A DNA stretch of 64,000 bases from contig JACPNX010000018.1 in assembly GCA_016185275.1 (NCBI GenBank), positions 145,447 to 209,446 of the forward strand, in the 5' to 3' direction. Positions 54,673 through 63,930 of this stretch are shown here, in pieces. This DNA is from Actinomycetota bacterium (GTDB lineage: Bacteria > Actinomycetota > Acidimicrobiia > Acidimicrobiales > Iamiaceae). The translations under genes and the position numbers were made by a program. Position 1 is the first letter of the stretch. The number at the start of each line of letters is the position of its first letter. The notes beneath the pieces were generated by a model. The model made no database searches. It worked only from the letters and a program-made list of their open reading frames with translations, and had not been told where the DNA came from.

Positions 54673-54963
54673 GTGGCTGACGATCGCAGCGCGCTGGTTC
54701 AGACCGTGCGGTCGCAGGCCGCGGACCGCCTGGCCTGGGAGCGCGCCGAGACGCACCTGGTCGACGTGGCGCTGCGCCAGCGGCTCACCAGCCTCGGGGT
54801 CGAACCGACGACTGATGTGGGCGTGGCCCTGATGGCCACCGCCATGCTGCTCGCCGAGGGCAGCCCGGAGTTCGGGGGCGACTTCCGCGACGCCCTCGCC
54901 GAGGTTGCGCACGTCGGCCTGGCCCTACTGGCCGCCGCCGACGAGGGCGACTGCGACTGCTAG
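54673..54963 (+). CDS. Small hypothetical protein ending DCDC
   Basis: A 96-residue helical protein (DRSALVQTVRSQAADRLAWE, then LALLAAADEGDCDC) without membrane segments. GTG at 54673 follows a G-rich stretch, with TACGGT about 35 bases upstream. The two Cys at the end could bind metal or be redox-active. No family recognised. Confidence 0.5.
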   Translation: MADDRSALVQTVRSQAADRLAWERAETHLVDVALRQRLTSLGVEPTTDVGVALMATAMLLAEGSPEFGGDFRDALAEVAHVGLALLAAADEGDCDC

Positions 54964-55068
54964 CCACGCCTGATCGGCGCGACGGCGACGGCGCCGGCGG
55001 TGGTCAGGGCCAGGCACCGGGGCACCGCCACCGCATCGAGGAACCGCCACCACATCGAGGAGGTCCAG

Positions 55069-55812
55069 ATGACCACCACGACCTCGACCGACGGCCGGGT
55101 CCGGATCCCGCGCCATCCGACTGCCGACCACACCCGGGACATGGCCGGGGAGCGGCGCCGCTTCGTCGAGGAGCGCACCGGCGCCTCGCTGGAGCACGTC
55201 AGCGCGTACTCCTTCGACCCCGCCGCCCTGCCGGGCAACGTCGAGAACTTCGTCGGCGTGGCGCAGGTCCCGCCGGGCTGGCGGGTCCGCCGCGCATCGA
55301 CGGCGAGGAGGTGCAGGGCGACGTGTTCGTGCCGCTGGCCACGACCGAGGGCCACTCGACGTGCTGCACGACCTGATGGGTGTCGACGCGGCCGACATGT
55401 TCAGGGCCCGCCAGATCTCCAACGCGGGCTCGTTCCTCGGCGGCAACGCCAACAACGGCGCGCGCACTACGCCAACGGGCTCACGGCCCTCTTCATCGCC
55501 ACGGGCCAGGACGTGGCCAACGTGTCCGAGTCCCACGCCGGCGTCACGTACACGCAGCTGCTCCCCGGCGGCGACTACTACTGGTCGGTGACCCTCACGT
55601 CGCTGATCATCGCCACCTACGGCGGGGGCACCGGCCTGCCCACCCAGCGCGAGTGCCTCGAGCTCATGGGGTGCTACGGCAAGGGCCGCGCCCGGCGCTT
55701 CGCCGAGATCTGCGCCGCCGTGGTGCTCGCCGGCGAGACCTCGCTGAGCAGCGCCATCATCGCCGGGGATTGGGTGCGTAGCCACGACGACCTCGGCCAG
55801 AACCGACCGTAG
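55069..55812 (+). pseudogene. HMG-CoA reductase, core deleted and frameshifted
   Basis: The N-terminus MTTTTSTDGRVRIPRHPTAD, then HVSAYSFDPAALPGNVENFV is the class I HMG-CoA reductase start. The C-terminus HYANGLTALFIATGQDVANV, then IIATYGGGTGLPTQRECLEL is its end. Between 55275 and 55465 the reading frame shifts at least twice (GLAGPPRIDGEEVQGDVFVP lies in another frame). About 150 residues with the catalytic Glu and Lys are missing. The two ends share a frame, so a 247-residue ORF remains open. GAGGAGGT precedes the ATG at 55069. Confidence 0.85.
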
Positions 55813-55828
55813 AGCGCCTCCTTGGCCC

Positions 55829-55834
55829 TACCGT
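55829..55834 (+). promoter_or_regulatory. Leaderless -10 box (TACCGT)
   Basis: TACCGT ends 7 bases before the ATG of the mini-ORF at 55842. Confidence 0.4.
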
Positions 55835-55841
55835 GCAGGGC

Positions 55842-55880
55842 ATGGACCACAGCAGCACGGGCTCGAGGGGCGCCTCATGA
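55842..55880 (+). CDS. Twelve-codon leader mini-ORF
   Basis: ATG at 55842 opens MDHSSTGSRGAS and its TGA overlaps the ATG of the DUF1269 gene (TCATGA). The start has a leaderless -10 box and no Shine-Dalgarno. It could be a translated leader that couples ribosomes onto the next start. Expression is inferred. Confidence 0.4.
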   Translation: MDHSSTGSRGAS

Positions 55881-56527
55881 GCCGTTTCGAGATCGAGCCG
55901 TCCGGCGCCGGGCAGCCCCAACCCCAGACGCTCGTGGGTCTGACCTTCGCCGACCACTTCCGCGCCCAGGAGTTCCTGACCGCCGCCCAGGGGCTCGCCG
56001 CTCACGGACGCCTCGTGCTGCGCGACGCCGTCATCGTCGCCCGCGACGACGACGGCCGCACGATGGTCCACGAGACGATCGACCCCCAGCCGGGGCGTTC
56101 GGCGCTGTCGGGGGCGATGTGGGCGGGCCTGGTGGGCCTGATCGTGGGCGGCCCGGTCGGGTGGATCGCGGGCATGGCCGTCGGGGCCGGGGCCGGTGCG
56201 GTCACCGCCAAGGTGGTCGACCTCGGCATCTCCGACGAGTGGGTCGAGTGGTTCCGGACCTCCGTCCAACCGGGGCGCACGATCGTGGCTCTGCTCGTGG
56301 AGGACGTCGATCGCAACGCGCTGGTCGCGGAGGCGTCGCGCTTCACCGGTGCCGAGCTCGTCTACGCCAACCTCGACGAGCACACCCTGGAGCGGATCCG
56401 CAGCGCGCTCGGCGAGGAGACGCCCGGCGGTGAGGTACGGGCGGTGCCCGGGTCCCCGGCGGTCTCGACGATGGTGGACCCCGCGTCCCGGGACGACCCC
56501 GGCGGAGCGTCGCCGTCGGCACCGTGA
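55877..56527 (+). CDS. DUF1269-like membrane protein
   Basis: A 216-residue protein. A soluble N-terminal domain (TLVGLTFADHFRAQEFLTAA, then GRLVLRDAVIVARDDDGRT) leads to two Gly-rich membrane segments (GAMWAGLVGLIVGGPVGWIA and GMAVGAGAGAV). A third domain (DLGISDEWVEWFRTSVQPGR) is followed by a Pro/Ser tail. This arrangement is typical of DUF1269 proteins, of unknown function. A purine tract (GAGGGGCG) overlaps the mini-ORF. Confidence 0.78.
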   Translation: MSRFEIEPSGAGQPQPQTLVGLTFADHFRAQEFLTAAQGLAAHGRLVLRDAVIVARDDDGRTMVHETIDPQPGRSALSGAMWAGLVGLIVGGPVGWIAGMAVGAGAGAVTAKVVDLGISDEWVEWFRTSVQPGRTIVALLVEDVDRNALVAEASRFTGAELVYANLDEHTLERIRSALGEETPGGEVRAVPGSPAVSTMVDPASRDDPGGASPSAP

Positions 56528-56644
56528 TCCGCTGACCTGACGCGGCGCCGGTGCGCAGCTCTCCTGCCCGGCGGGCCGGGCACCGACCACGGCCGGACCA
56601 ACGGCATGGCCCCGGCCTCGGGCAGGACCGTCGGGGGGGCTGCG

Positions 56645-56650
56645 TACTCT
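56645..56650 (+). promoter_or_regulatory. Leaderless -10 box (TACTCT)
   Basis: TACTCT ends 7 bases before the ATG at 56658, with no Shine-Dalgarno sequence. Confidence 0.45.
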
Positions 56651-56657
56651 GCTGGCC

Positions 56658-59600
56658 ATGGCGATGGCGGGGCGCTGGGTGCGCCACGGGAGACCGGCGG
56701 CGGAGGCGCTGGCGGCCGCGGTCCGGCAGGGCAAGGCCACGGAGCCGCTCGCGCCCGTCACCGTCGTCGTCCCCTCGAACCAGGTCGCGGTGGCGGCCCG
56801 GCGGCTCCTGGCATCGGGCACGCTCGGGCCGGTCAGCGGCGCGGGGCCCGGGCTCGTGGCGGTCGACCTCCTCACCCCGTACCGGCTGGCCGAGCTGCTC
56901 GGATCGGCCACCCTCGCCGGCGAGGGCCGCCGCCCGGTGTCCACGCCGGTCGTGACCGCTGCGGTTCGGCGCGCGCTGCGCGACGGCGCCGGCGTGTTCG
57001 CGGCGGTGGCCGAGCATCCCGCCACGGAGGCGGCCCTCGTGTCGGCCTACCGCGAGCTGCGCGACCTGTCCGACGGCGCGCGCCGCGCCGTGGGGGCACA
57101 GAGCCGGCGCGCGGCCGACGTGGTCCGCCTGCACGACGCGACGCGCGCCGCGCTGGCCCCGGGCTGGTACGACGAGCAGGACCTCATGGCCACCGCGACC
57201 CGGCACGTCGCCGCCGGCGCGGCGCGCCACCTCGGCAGGGTGGTGGTGCACCTCCCCGAGCGGCTCAGCCGCCACGCCGCCCTGCTCCTGCGAGCCGTCG
57301 CCGATGCGGGCGAGGTCGTGGTCATCGCCGGCACCACCGGCCAAGCCGGGGCCGACGCCGAGGTGGCGTCCTCGCTCGAACGGCTCGGCCTCGACCTCGG
57401 ACCGCCTCCCGCCGGATCGCTGATCGGCTCCGTCGTCGCACCCGGCCGCACCCGCATCGTCACCACGTCCGACGCCGACGAGGAGGTCAGGGCCGCCGTG
57501 CGGGCCGTGGTCGATGCCGTCCGGGCCGGCACTCCGCTCGACCGCATCGCCGTCCTGCACGGCAGCCGCGAGCCCTATGCGCGTCTCGTGCACGAGCACC
57601 TCCGAGCGGCAGGGGTGCCGGCCAACGGGACCGCCGAGGTGCCGGTGGCCGGGCGCCTGGCGGGGCGGGCGCTGCTGGCGCTCATCGAGCTGCCGGCACT
57701 GGGGTTCCGTCGCGAGGCGGTGTTCGCGTGGCTCACCTCGGTCCCGGTCGTGGTGGACGGGCGCCCGGCACCCGTCGCCTCCTGGGAGCGCCTCTCGCGC
57801 GAGGCGGGAGTGGTGGGCGGCGTCGAGCAGTGGGACCAGCTCCTCGAGTCGCTCGCCCACCGGCTCGACGAGCAACGGGCGAGCCTGGAGGCCGACCCCG
57901 AACAACCCGAATGGCGGGCCGACAAGGCGCACGCCGACGCGCAGCGCGCCCGGGCACTGCGACAGTTCGTGGTGGACCTGGCCGCCGGGCTGGGTCGGGC
58001 CGGCGCTCGGCCCCAACCGTGGAGCATGCGGGCCCGGTGGGCGTCGCGCCTGCTCGAACGTCACCTGGGAGGGCCCGGCCGCCGTGAGCGATGGCCCGCG
58101 GCCGAGCGCAAGGCGGCCGAGCGCGTGGAGGTCGCCCTCGACCGGCTGGCGGCCCTGGACGACGTCGAGGGTCCGGTCACCCTGGAGGTCTTCGCCCGCA
58201 CGCTGGCGGTCGAGCTCGAGAACGACCTGGGCCGGGTGGGCCGGTCGGGCGAGGGCGTGCTGGTCGGCCCGGTCGAGCTGGGGGTGGGGCTCGACCTCGA
58301 CCTGGTCGTAGTGCTCGGGCTGGCCGAGGGCACCTTCCCGGCAACCGTGCGCGATGACTCCCTGCTGCCCGACGGCGAGCGAGCCGCCGCCCGTGGCGAG
58401 CTCGCGCTCCGTGCGGATCAGGTCCACCGGGTGGAGCGGGCGTTGCTGGCCTCGCTGGCGGCAGCGCCCCGGCAGGTGCTCGGGGTGCCGCGCGGCGATC
58501 TGCGCCGCAGCACCGGCCGGGTCGCCTCGCGCTTCGTGCTCGACGTCGCCGCCGTCCTGTCCGGCGCGCCCCGGTGGAACGCCGAGCTGCTCCGGCGCCG
58601 GGCACCGTGGTTGCACCACGTCGCATCGTTCGATGCGGGACTGCGCGAGGCGCCCGCACCGGCCACCGCGCAGGAGCACCGGTTGCGCGCCCTGCTGGCC
58701 GCGGCACCGACCCGAACCGGGCTGACCGCCGTCGCCCGCTCCATCGACGGCGTCACGGCCCGCGGTGCCGCGCTGCTCGACGCCCGCCGGAGTCCGGCCC
58801 TCACCCGCTTCGACGGGAACCTCGCCGGCCTGGCCATCCCCTCTCCGGTGGAGCGGGGCGCATCGGCGTCCAGCCTCGAACGCTGGGCCGCGTGCCCCTT
58901 CGCCTACTTCGTGCACGACCTGCTGCGGGCGCAGCCGGTCGAGGAGCCCGAGGACCTGCTCGAGATCTCCGCACTCGAGCGCGGCTCGCTCGTCCACCGC
59001 ATCCTCGAGCGGTTCCTCCTGGAGGTCCTCGCGCGGCCGGCCGCCGAACAACCCGCCCCGCACGAGGCATGGACGGCGGCCGACGAGGCGCGCCTGCTCG
59101 CGATCGCCGACGAGGAGTGCCATGCCGTGGTGGCCCGCGGCGTCGCGGGCCGGCCGGTGTTCTGGCACCGCGAGCGGACCCGCCTCGCCGGCGAGCTGCG
59201 CCGGTTCCTGGCCGAAGACAGCAGCCACCGTCGCCGCACGGGCACCCGGCCCATCGCGGCGGAGCTGGCCTTCGGGCTGCGCGACGACCCGGCCGGCGGG
59301 GCGGCCGGCGGGGCGGCCGTCGAGATGGCGTTGGCCGACGGTCGGTCGATCTCCATGCGGGGCAAGGCCGATCGGGTCGACGAGGGCACCGACGGCCTGC
59401 TGCACGTCCTCGACTACAAGACCGGCTCCCCCACGTCCTACAAGGACATCTCGGCCACCGACCCGCACCTCCACGGCACCAAGCTCCAGCTGGCCGTGTA
59501 CGGGCAAGCGGCGCGGCGCCACGTCGGCCGGCCCTCGGCGAGGGTGCGGGCCGACTACTGGTTCGTGTCGTCCAAGGCGGGCTTCGTCCGCAAGGGCTAC

Positions 59601-59858
59601 GAGGTCGCGCCCGAGGTGCTCGGGCTGGTGTCGGCCGCGATGGGCACGATCGTCCGCGGGATCGAGGCCGGACTGTTCACCCCCAACCCGCCGGACCGGG
59701 GCACGTCGCCCCGCAACGAATGCGAGTACTGCGATCCGGACGACCTCGGCAACAGCGAGCTGCGACGCCAGATCGCAGCCAAGCTGGGTGACCCGCACCT
59801 CGCCGAATACGTGGCGCTGACCCAGCCGATCGGACCCGACGGCGAGGACGAGACATGA
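56658..59858 (+). CDS. AddB-like helicase/nuclease subunit
   Basis: A 1066-residue protein of the AddB/RexB type. A degenerate UvrD-like N-terminal half (VVVPSNQVAVAARRL) is followed by a PD-(D/E)XK nuclease with DYKTGS and FLVHRILERF-like helices. Iron-sulfur Cys include Cys746 (CPFAYF), Cys1022 and Cys1025 (ECEYCDP). The fourth expected Cys is not seen where B. subtilis AddB has it, so the cluster may have changed ligands. It overlaps the next gene by 4 bases and should act with it in recombinational repair of double-strand breaks. Confidence 0.8.
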   Translation: MAMAGRWVRHGRPAAEALAAAVRQGKATEPLAPVTVVVPSNQVAVAARRLLASGTLGPVSGAGPGLVAVDLLTPYRLAELLGSATLAGEGRRPVSTPVVTAAVRRALRDGAGVFAAVAEHPATEAALVSAYRELRDLSDGARRAVGAQSRRAADVVRLHDATRAALAPGWYDEQDLMATATRHVAAGAARHLGRVVVHLPERLSRHAALLLRAVADAGEVVVIAGTTGQAGADAEVASSLERLGLDLGPPPAGSLIGSVVAPGRTRIVTTSDADEEVRAAVRAVVDAVRAGTPLDRIAVLHGSREPYARLVHEHLRAAGVPANGTAEVPVAGRLAGRALLALIELPALGFRREAVFAWLTSVPVVVDGRPAPVASWERLSREAGVVGGVEQWDQLLESLAHRLDEQRASLEADPEQPEWRADKAHADAQRARALRQFVVDLAAGLGRAGARPQPWSMRARWASRLLERHLGGPGRRERWPAAERKAAERVEVALDRLAALDDVEGPVTLEVFARTLAVELENDLGRVGRSGEGVLVGPVELGVGLDLDLVVVLGLAEGTFPATVRDDSLLPDGERAAARGELALRADQVHRVERALLASLAAAPRQVLGVPRGDLRRSTGRVASRFVLDVAAVLSGAPRWNAELLRRRAPWLHHVASFDAGLREAPAPATAQEHRLRALLAAAPTRTGLTAVARSIDGVTARGAALLDARRSPALTRFDGNLAGLAIPSPVERGASASSLERWAACPFAYFVHDLLRAQPVEEPEDLLEISALERGSLVHRILERFLLEVLARPAAEQPAPHEAWTAADEARLLAIADEECHAVVARGVAGRPVFWHRERTRLAGELRRFLAEDSSHRRRTGTRPIAAELAFGLRDDPAGGAAGGAAVEMALADGRSISMRGKADRVDEGTDGLLHVLDYKTGSPTSYKDISATDPHLHGTKLQLAVYGQAARRHVGRPSARVRADYWFVSSKAGFVRKGYEVAPEVLGLVSAAMGTIVRGIEAGLFTPNPPDRGTSPRNECEYCDPDDLGNSELRRQIAAKLGDPHLAEYVALTQPIGPDGEDET

Positions 59859-62800
59859 GCGCCGTCGCCCCCGACCAACCGGCCCGCGACCGCATCAGCG
59901 GCGACCTCCGCTCCACGCTGTTCGTCGAAGCGGGGGCCGGATCGGGCAAGACGAGCTCGCTCGTCCGGCGCGTGGTGGCGCTCGTCGCGTCCGGCACCGC
60001 CGAGATGCGCTCCATCGCCGCCATCACGTTCACGGAGAAGGCCGCGGCCGAGCTTCGCGACCGCATCCGCCGCGCGCTGGACGAAGCGGTGGCCGAAGCG
60101 CTGGACGAAGCGGTGACCGAAGCGGTGGGCGAAGAGGTGGGCGACGACCACACCGGCTCCGCCGTGCGGGCCCGTTGCGCCACCGCGCTGGACCAGCTCG
60201 ACGCGGCCGCCATCGGCACGCTCCACGCCTTCGCGCAGCGGATCCTCGCCGAGCATCCCGTCGAGGCCGGCCTGCCGCCGCGCCTGGAGGTGCTCGACGA
60301 GGTGGCCTCCGAGGTCGCCTTCGAACGGCGCTGGCTCGCCTTCCGCGACGAGCTCCTGGCCGACCGCACCGAAGAGCGCACGCTGATGCTGTTCATCGCC
60401 TCGGGCATCCGCCCTGCCGCGCTCCGCGTCCTGGCGCTCGCGTTCGACCGCAACTGGGACCTCGTGGCCGAGCGGGTTCCGGCCACGGCGCCGGAGCCAC
60501 CGGACGTGCGCGCACTCCTGCGGCCGATCCTGGGCCAGCTCGACGCCGTGTGCGCGCGCGTCGACGAGTGCCGCGACGGCGGCGACAAGCTGGCGGGGCG
60601 CCTCGCCGACCTGGTCGCCTACGCCGACCGGCTGCGGGCCGCGACCGACGAGGCCGAGCTGTTGGAGCTCCTCGGGAACGACTCGACGTCGTCGGTCCGG
60701 CCGTCCACCAAGGTGAGCCGCGTCGGAAGGGCGGCCAACTGGGACGACGTCGACGGCATCCGGAGCGAGGTGAGCGCCGCCGGTCAAGCCCTCGACGCCG
60801 CCCGAGACGAGGTGCTCGCGGCCTGCGCCGAGCGCCTCGCCAGCTCGCTCGGCCGATTCACGCTGGCGGCGGCTGGTGAACGGCGGGCGGCGGGCCGGCT
60901 CGCCTTCCACGACCTGCTCGTGCTCGCACGCACCCTGGTGCGCGACGCCGACTCGGGCGCCGACGTCCGCCGGCGCCTCCACACCCGCTACAGCCACCTC
61001 CTGCTCGACGAGTTCCAGGACACCGATCCGATCCAGATCGACCTGGCCGTGCGCATCGCCGCCCGCGAGCCCGAGAGCCCCGAGGCCGGCGCGGCGAGAT
61101 GGGACGACATCCCGGTCGAGGCCGGGCACCTCTTCTTCGTCGGCGATCCGAAGCAGTCGATCTACCGGTTCCGCCGGGCCGACATCGCCACCTTCCTCGC
61201 CGCCCAGCGCCGGTTCGGCACCGAGGGGGGTCTCGTGGAGCTGTCGAGCAACTTCCGCACCGGCGAGCCCCTGATCGGCTGGGTGAACCAGGTGTTCGGC
61301 TCGCTCATCGTCGGCGACGCCGGAGCCGCCGTCCCGTCGCAGCCGTCCTACGCAGCGCTCGCGGCCACCCGGCCCGGCCCTCCCGTCGGCCCCGCCGTCT
61401 CGGTCATCGGCCGCGCCGCGCTCGACGGCAACGCCAGCGCGCTGCGGGCCGCCGAGGCCGATGCGGTCGCGGCCACGGTCACGCGCGCCGTGGCCGAGGG
61501 CTGGAGCGTCGCATCCGACGACGGCGACGGCGACGACGTCGACGACCACGGCGACCGTGACGGCGGCGGCGACAGCGACGACGGCGACCGTGACTCCGGC
61601 GCCGGTGACGGCGGGCAGCGGTGGCGGCCGGCCCGACTCGGTGACATCACGATCCTCGTCCCGGCCCGCACGTCGCTCGCCCACCTCGAAGAGGCGCTCG
61701 ACCGGGCCGGCATCCCGTACCGCGCGGAGTCGAGCTCGCTCGTCTACGCCAGCCGTGCGGTGCGCGACGTCCTCATGGTCCTCCGAGCCGTCGACGACCC
61801 CAGCGACCAGCTCGCCGTGGTCTCGGCGTTGCGGACGCCGCTGCTGGCCTGCGGCGACGACGACCTGTTCCGCTTCAAGGTGGAGCGCCGCGGGTCGTGG
61901 ACCTACACCACCGAGCAACCCGCCTCCGTGCCTCCGGACGATCCCGTGGCGGCGGCGCTCGCAGTCCTCAGGGACCTCCATCGCGATCGTCACTGGCTCG
62001 CGCCCTCCGAGCTGCTCGAGCGCATCGCCCGCGAGCGGCGAGCCTTCGAGATCGGCTTCGCGGAGGGCCGTCCCCGCGACGTGTGGCGCCGGCTGCGCTA
62101 CGTCATCGATCAGGCCCGGGAATGGGCCGAGGCGACCGGCGGCGGCCTCCGCGAGTACCGGGCGTGGGTCGAGCGCCAGACCGCCGAGGGTGCACGCGTG
62201 GCCGAGGCTGTCCTCCCCGAGACCGACGACGACGCCGTACGCATCATGACCATCCACGCCGCCAAGGGCCTGGAGTTCCCGATCACCATCCTGTCCGGCA
62301 TGTCGAGCCAGCCGCGCGGCCAGCGCAGCCCGGCCGAGGTTGTGTTCCCCCCGGGCGACGGCGTCGGCTACCGGTTCGGCACGCTGGTGTCCACCGAGGA
62401 CTACGAAGCCTGGGCACCCATCGACGAGCAGATGGGCCACGACGAGCGCATCCGGCTGCTCTACGTCGCCTGCACGAGAGCCCGCGATCACCTCGTCGTG
62501 TCCCTGCAACGCAAGCCCCTGCCGAAGTCGGCGACGCCCGGTGACCTGCTGAAGCGGACCAGCGCCGAGGTTCTCGTGTGGGGCATGGGTGACCTGCTCG
62601 ACTCGCTGCCCGACGCCGTCGACCCCGAGGCCGCCGCGGCGCCCGTGCCGCCGCCCCGACCGCCACCGGCGCCGGCGCCGTTCGAGGACTGGGCCGCCGA
62701 ACGCATGCTCGCCCTGCGCCGGGCCGCCCGGCCCTCGACGGTGGCGGCCACCGCTCTCACCGACGAGGGCGCACCAGACACCGGCGCAGCCGACCCGGGC

Positions 62801-63523
62801 GCTCCAGACTCCGGCGCAGCCGGTGACGAGGATCGGCACGGCGGCGGCGAACGGCACGAGGCGGTCGTTCCGGGGGCGCGGGCCGGACGGGCGCGAGGCC
62901 CCGATGCCCAGCGGGCGGTCGACGACGCCGGCGCGGGCCTGGAGAAGCGCCCGCGCGACCTCGACCTACCTCCGTGGATGAAGGGTCGCTACGGCACCGC
63001 CGTCGGCCGAGCCGTCCACGGGGTGCTCCAGACGATCGACCTGGGCACCGGCGCCGGCCTCGAGGCCGCGGTTTCCGCCCAGTGCCAGGCCGAAGCGATA
63101 CCCGACCGTGCCGGCGACGTGCGAGCCCTGGTCGAGTCGGCGCTCGGCGCCCCGGCGGTGCGCGACGCCGCCGCCCGCCCCCACTGGCGCGAGGTGTACG
63201 CGTGCACCCCGATCGGAGGCCGCCTGCTCGAGGGCTACGTGGACCTGCTCTACCGGGGCGACGAGGGGCTCGTGGTCGTCGACCACAAGACGGCGGCCAC
63301 CTCGGACCGTGCCGAGCTGGCTCGCCGGGTCGCCGGCTACCGCCTCCAGGGAGCGGCGTACGCGCTCGCCGTCGGCCGCACCACGGGCGAGCCGGTGGTG
63401 CGCGTCCTGTTCCTGTTCCTCACGCCGAGCGGCGCGGTGGAGATCCAGCTGGACGACCTGGCGGCCGCGACCGCGGAGGTGGAAGACCTCGTCAGCAACG
63501 GCGAGGAGCTGGTGGTGGGCTGA
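59855..63523 (+). CDS. AddA-like UvrD helicase-nuclease
   Basis: A 1222-residue superfamily 1 helicase fused to a C-terminal nuclease. Walker A is AGAGSGKT (26-33), Walker B is LLLDEFQDTD (about 383-392), motif VI is TRARDHLVV, and the PD-(D/E)XK motif is VVDHKTA (about 1141). An Asp-rich linker (about 555-590) and a Pro/Ala-rich linker (about 930-1010) separate domains. It pairs with the AddB-like gene, forming a RecBCD-like complex that loads RecA at breaks. Confidence 0.9.
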   Translation: MSAVAPDQPARDRISGDLRSTLFVEAGAGSGKTSSLVRRVVALVASGTAEMRSIAAITFTEKAAAELRDRIRRALDEAVAEALDEAVTEAVGEEVGDDHTGSAVRARCATALDQLDAAAIGTLHAFAQRILAEHPVEAGLPPRLEVLDEVASEVAFERRWLAFRDELLADRTEERTLMLFIASGIRPAALRVLALAFDRNWDLVAERVPATAPEPPDVRALLRPILGQLDAVCARVDECRDGGDKLAGRLADLVAYADRLRAATDEAELLELLGNDSTSSVRPSTKVSRVGRAANWDDVDGIRSEVSAAGQALDAARDEVLAACAERLASSLGRFTLAAAGERRAAGRLAFHDLLVLARTLVRDADSGADVRRRLHTRYSHLLLDEFQDTDPIQIDLAVRIAAREPESPEAGAARWDDIPVEAGHLFFVGDPKQSIYRFRRADIATFLAAQRRFGTEGGLVELSSNFRTGEPLIGWVNQVFGSLIVGDAGAAVPSQPSYAALAATRPGPPVGPAVSVIGRAALDGNASALRAAEADAVAATVTRAVAEGWSVASDDGDGDDVDDHGDRDGGGDSDDGDRDSGAGDGGQRWRPARLGDITILVPARTSLAHLEEALDRAGIPYRAESSSLVYASRAVRDVLMVLRAVDDPSDQLAVVSALRTPLLACGDDDLFRFKVERRGSWTYTTEQPASVPPDDPVAAALAVLRDLHRDRHWLAPSELLERIARERRAFEIGFAEGRPRDVWRRLRYVIDQAREWAEATGGGLREYRAWVERQTAEGARVAEAVLPETDDDAVRIMTIHAAKGLEFPITILSGMSSQPRGQRSPAEVVFPPGDGVGYRFGTLVSTEDYEAWAPIDEQMGHDERIRLLYVACTRARDHLVVSLQRKPLPKSATPGDLLKRTSAEVLVWGMGDLLDSLPDAVDPEAAAAPVPPPRPPPAPAPFEDWAAERMLALRRAARPSTVAATALTDEGAPDTGAADPGAPDSGAAGDEDRHGGGERHEAVVPGARAGRARGPDAQRAVDDAGAGLEKRPRDLDLPPWMKGRYGTAVGRAVHGVLQTIDLGTGAGLEAAVSAQCQAEAIPDRAGDVRALVESALGAPAVRDAAARPHWREVYACTPIGGRLLEGYVDLLYRGDEGLVVVDHKTAATSDRAELARRVAGYRLQGAAYALAVGRTTGEPVVRVLFLFLTPSGAVEIQLDDLAAATAEVEDLVSNGEELVVG

Positions 63524-63548
63524 GCGCTCGTCCTGCGAACATGTGCGG

Positions 63549-63911
63549 GTGGAGGAGGCCCGCGTCGATCGGTGGCTGTGGGCGGTGCGCATCTTCAAGA
63601 GCCGCACGCTGGCCACCGATGCCTGCCGCGGCGGCCACGTCAAGGTGAACGGCGCGGCAGCCAAGCCCGCCACCACGGTGCGGGTCGGCGACCGGGTGGA
63701 GACCTTCGCCGGCGGACGGCGGCGGGTGCTCGAGGTGGCCAGGGTGATCGGTGCGCGGGTCGGCGCTCCGCTGGCCGCCGAGTGCATCGTCGACTTCAGC
63801 CCCCCGCCGCCCGAGCGCGAGCCGTACGTCGGCCTGTTCGGGCGCGACCCCGGCGCCGGCCGGCCCACCAAGCGCGAGCGGCGCCAGATCGACCGGCTGC
63901 GGGGCCGCTGA
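63549..63911 (+). CDS. S4-domain RNA-binding protein (RqcP/HslR-like)
   Basis: A 120-residue S4-domain protein. The start EEARVDRWLWAVRIFKSRTLATDACRGGHV is the S4 alpha-L motif typical of small heat-shock/RqcP-type proteins that bind stalled 50S ribosomal subunits or tRNA. The C-terminus (RPTKRERRQIDRLRGR) is strongly basic. GTG at 63549 is 25 bases after the AddA-like gene, so it may be co-transcribed. Confidence 0.85.
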   Translation: MEEARVDRWLWAVRIFKSRTLATDACRGGHVKVNGAAAKPATTVRVGDRVETFAGGRRRVLEVARVIGARVGAPLAAECIVDFSPPPPEREPYVGLFGRDPGAGRPTKRERRQIDRLRGR

Positions 63912-63930
63912 CTACCGCGGCGCAGCCCCC

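Noticed and set aside
59597..62857. A 1086-codon minus-strand frame antisense to the AddAB-like genes
   Set aside because: No protein family wording; it follows third-position GC of the real genes.
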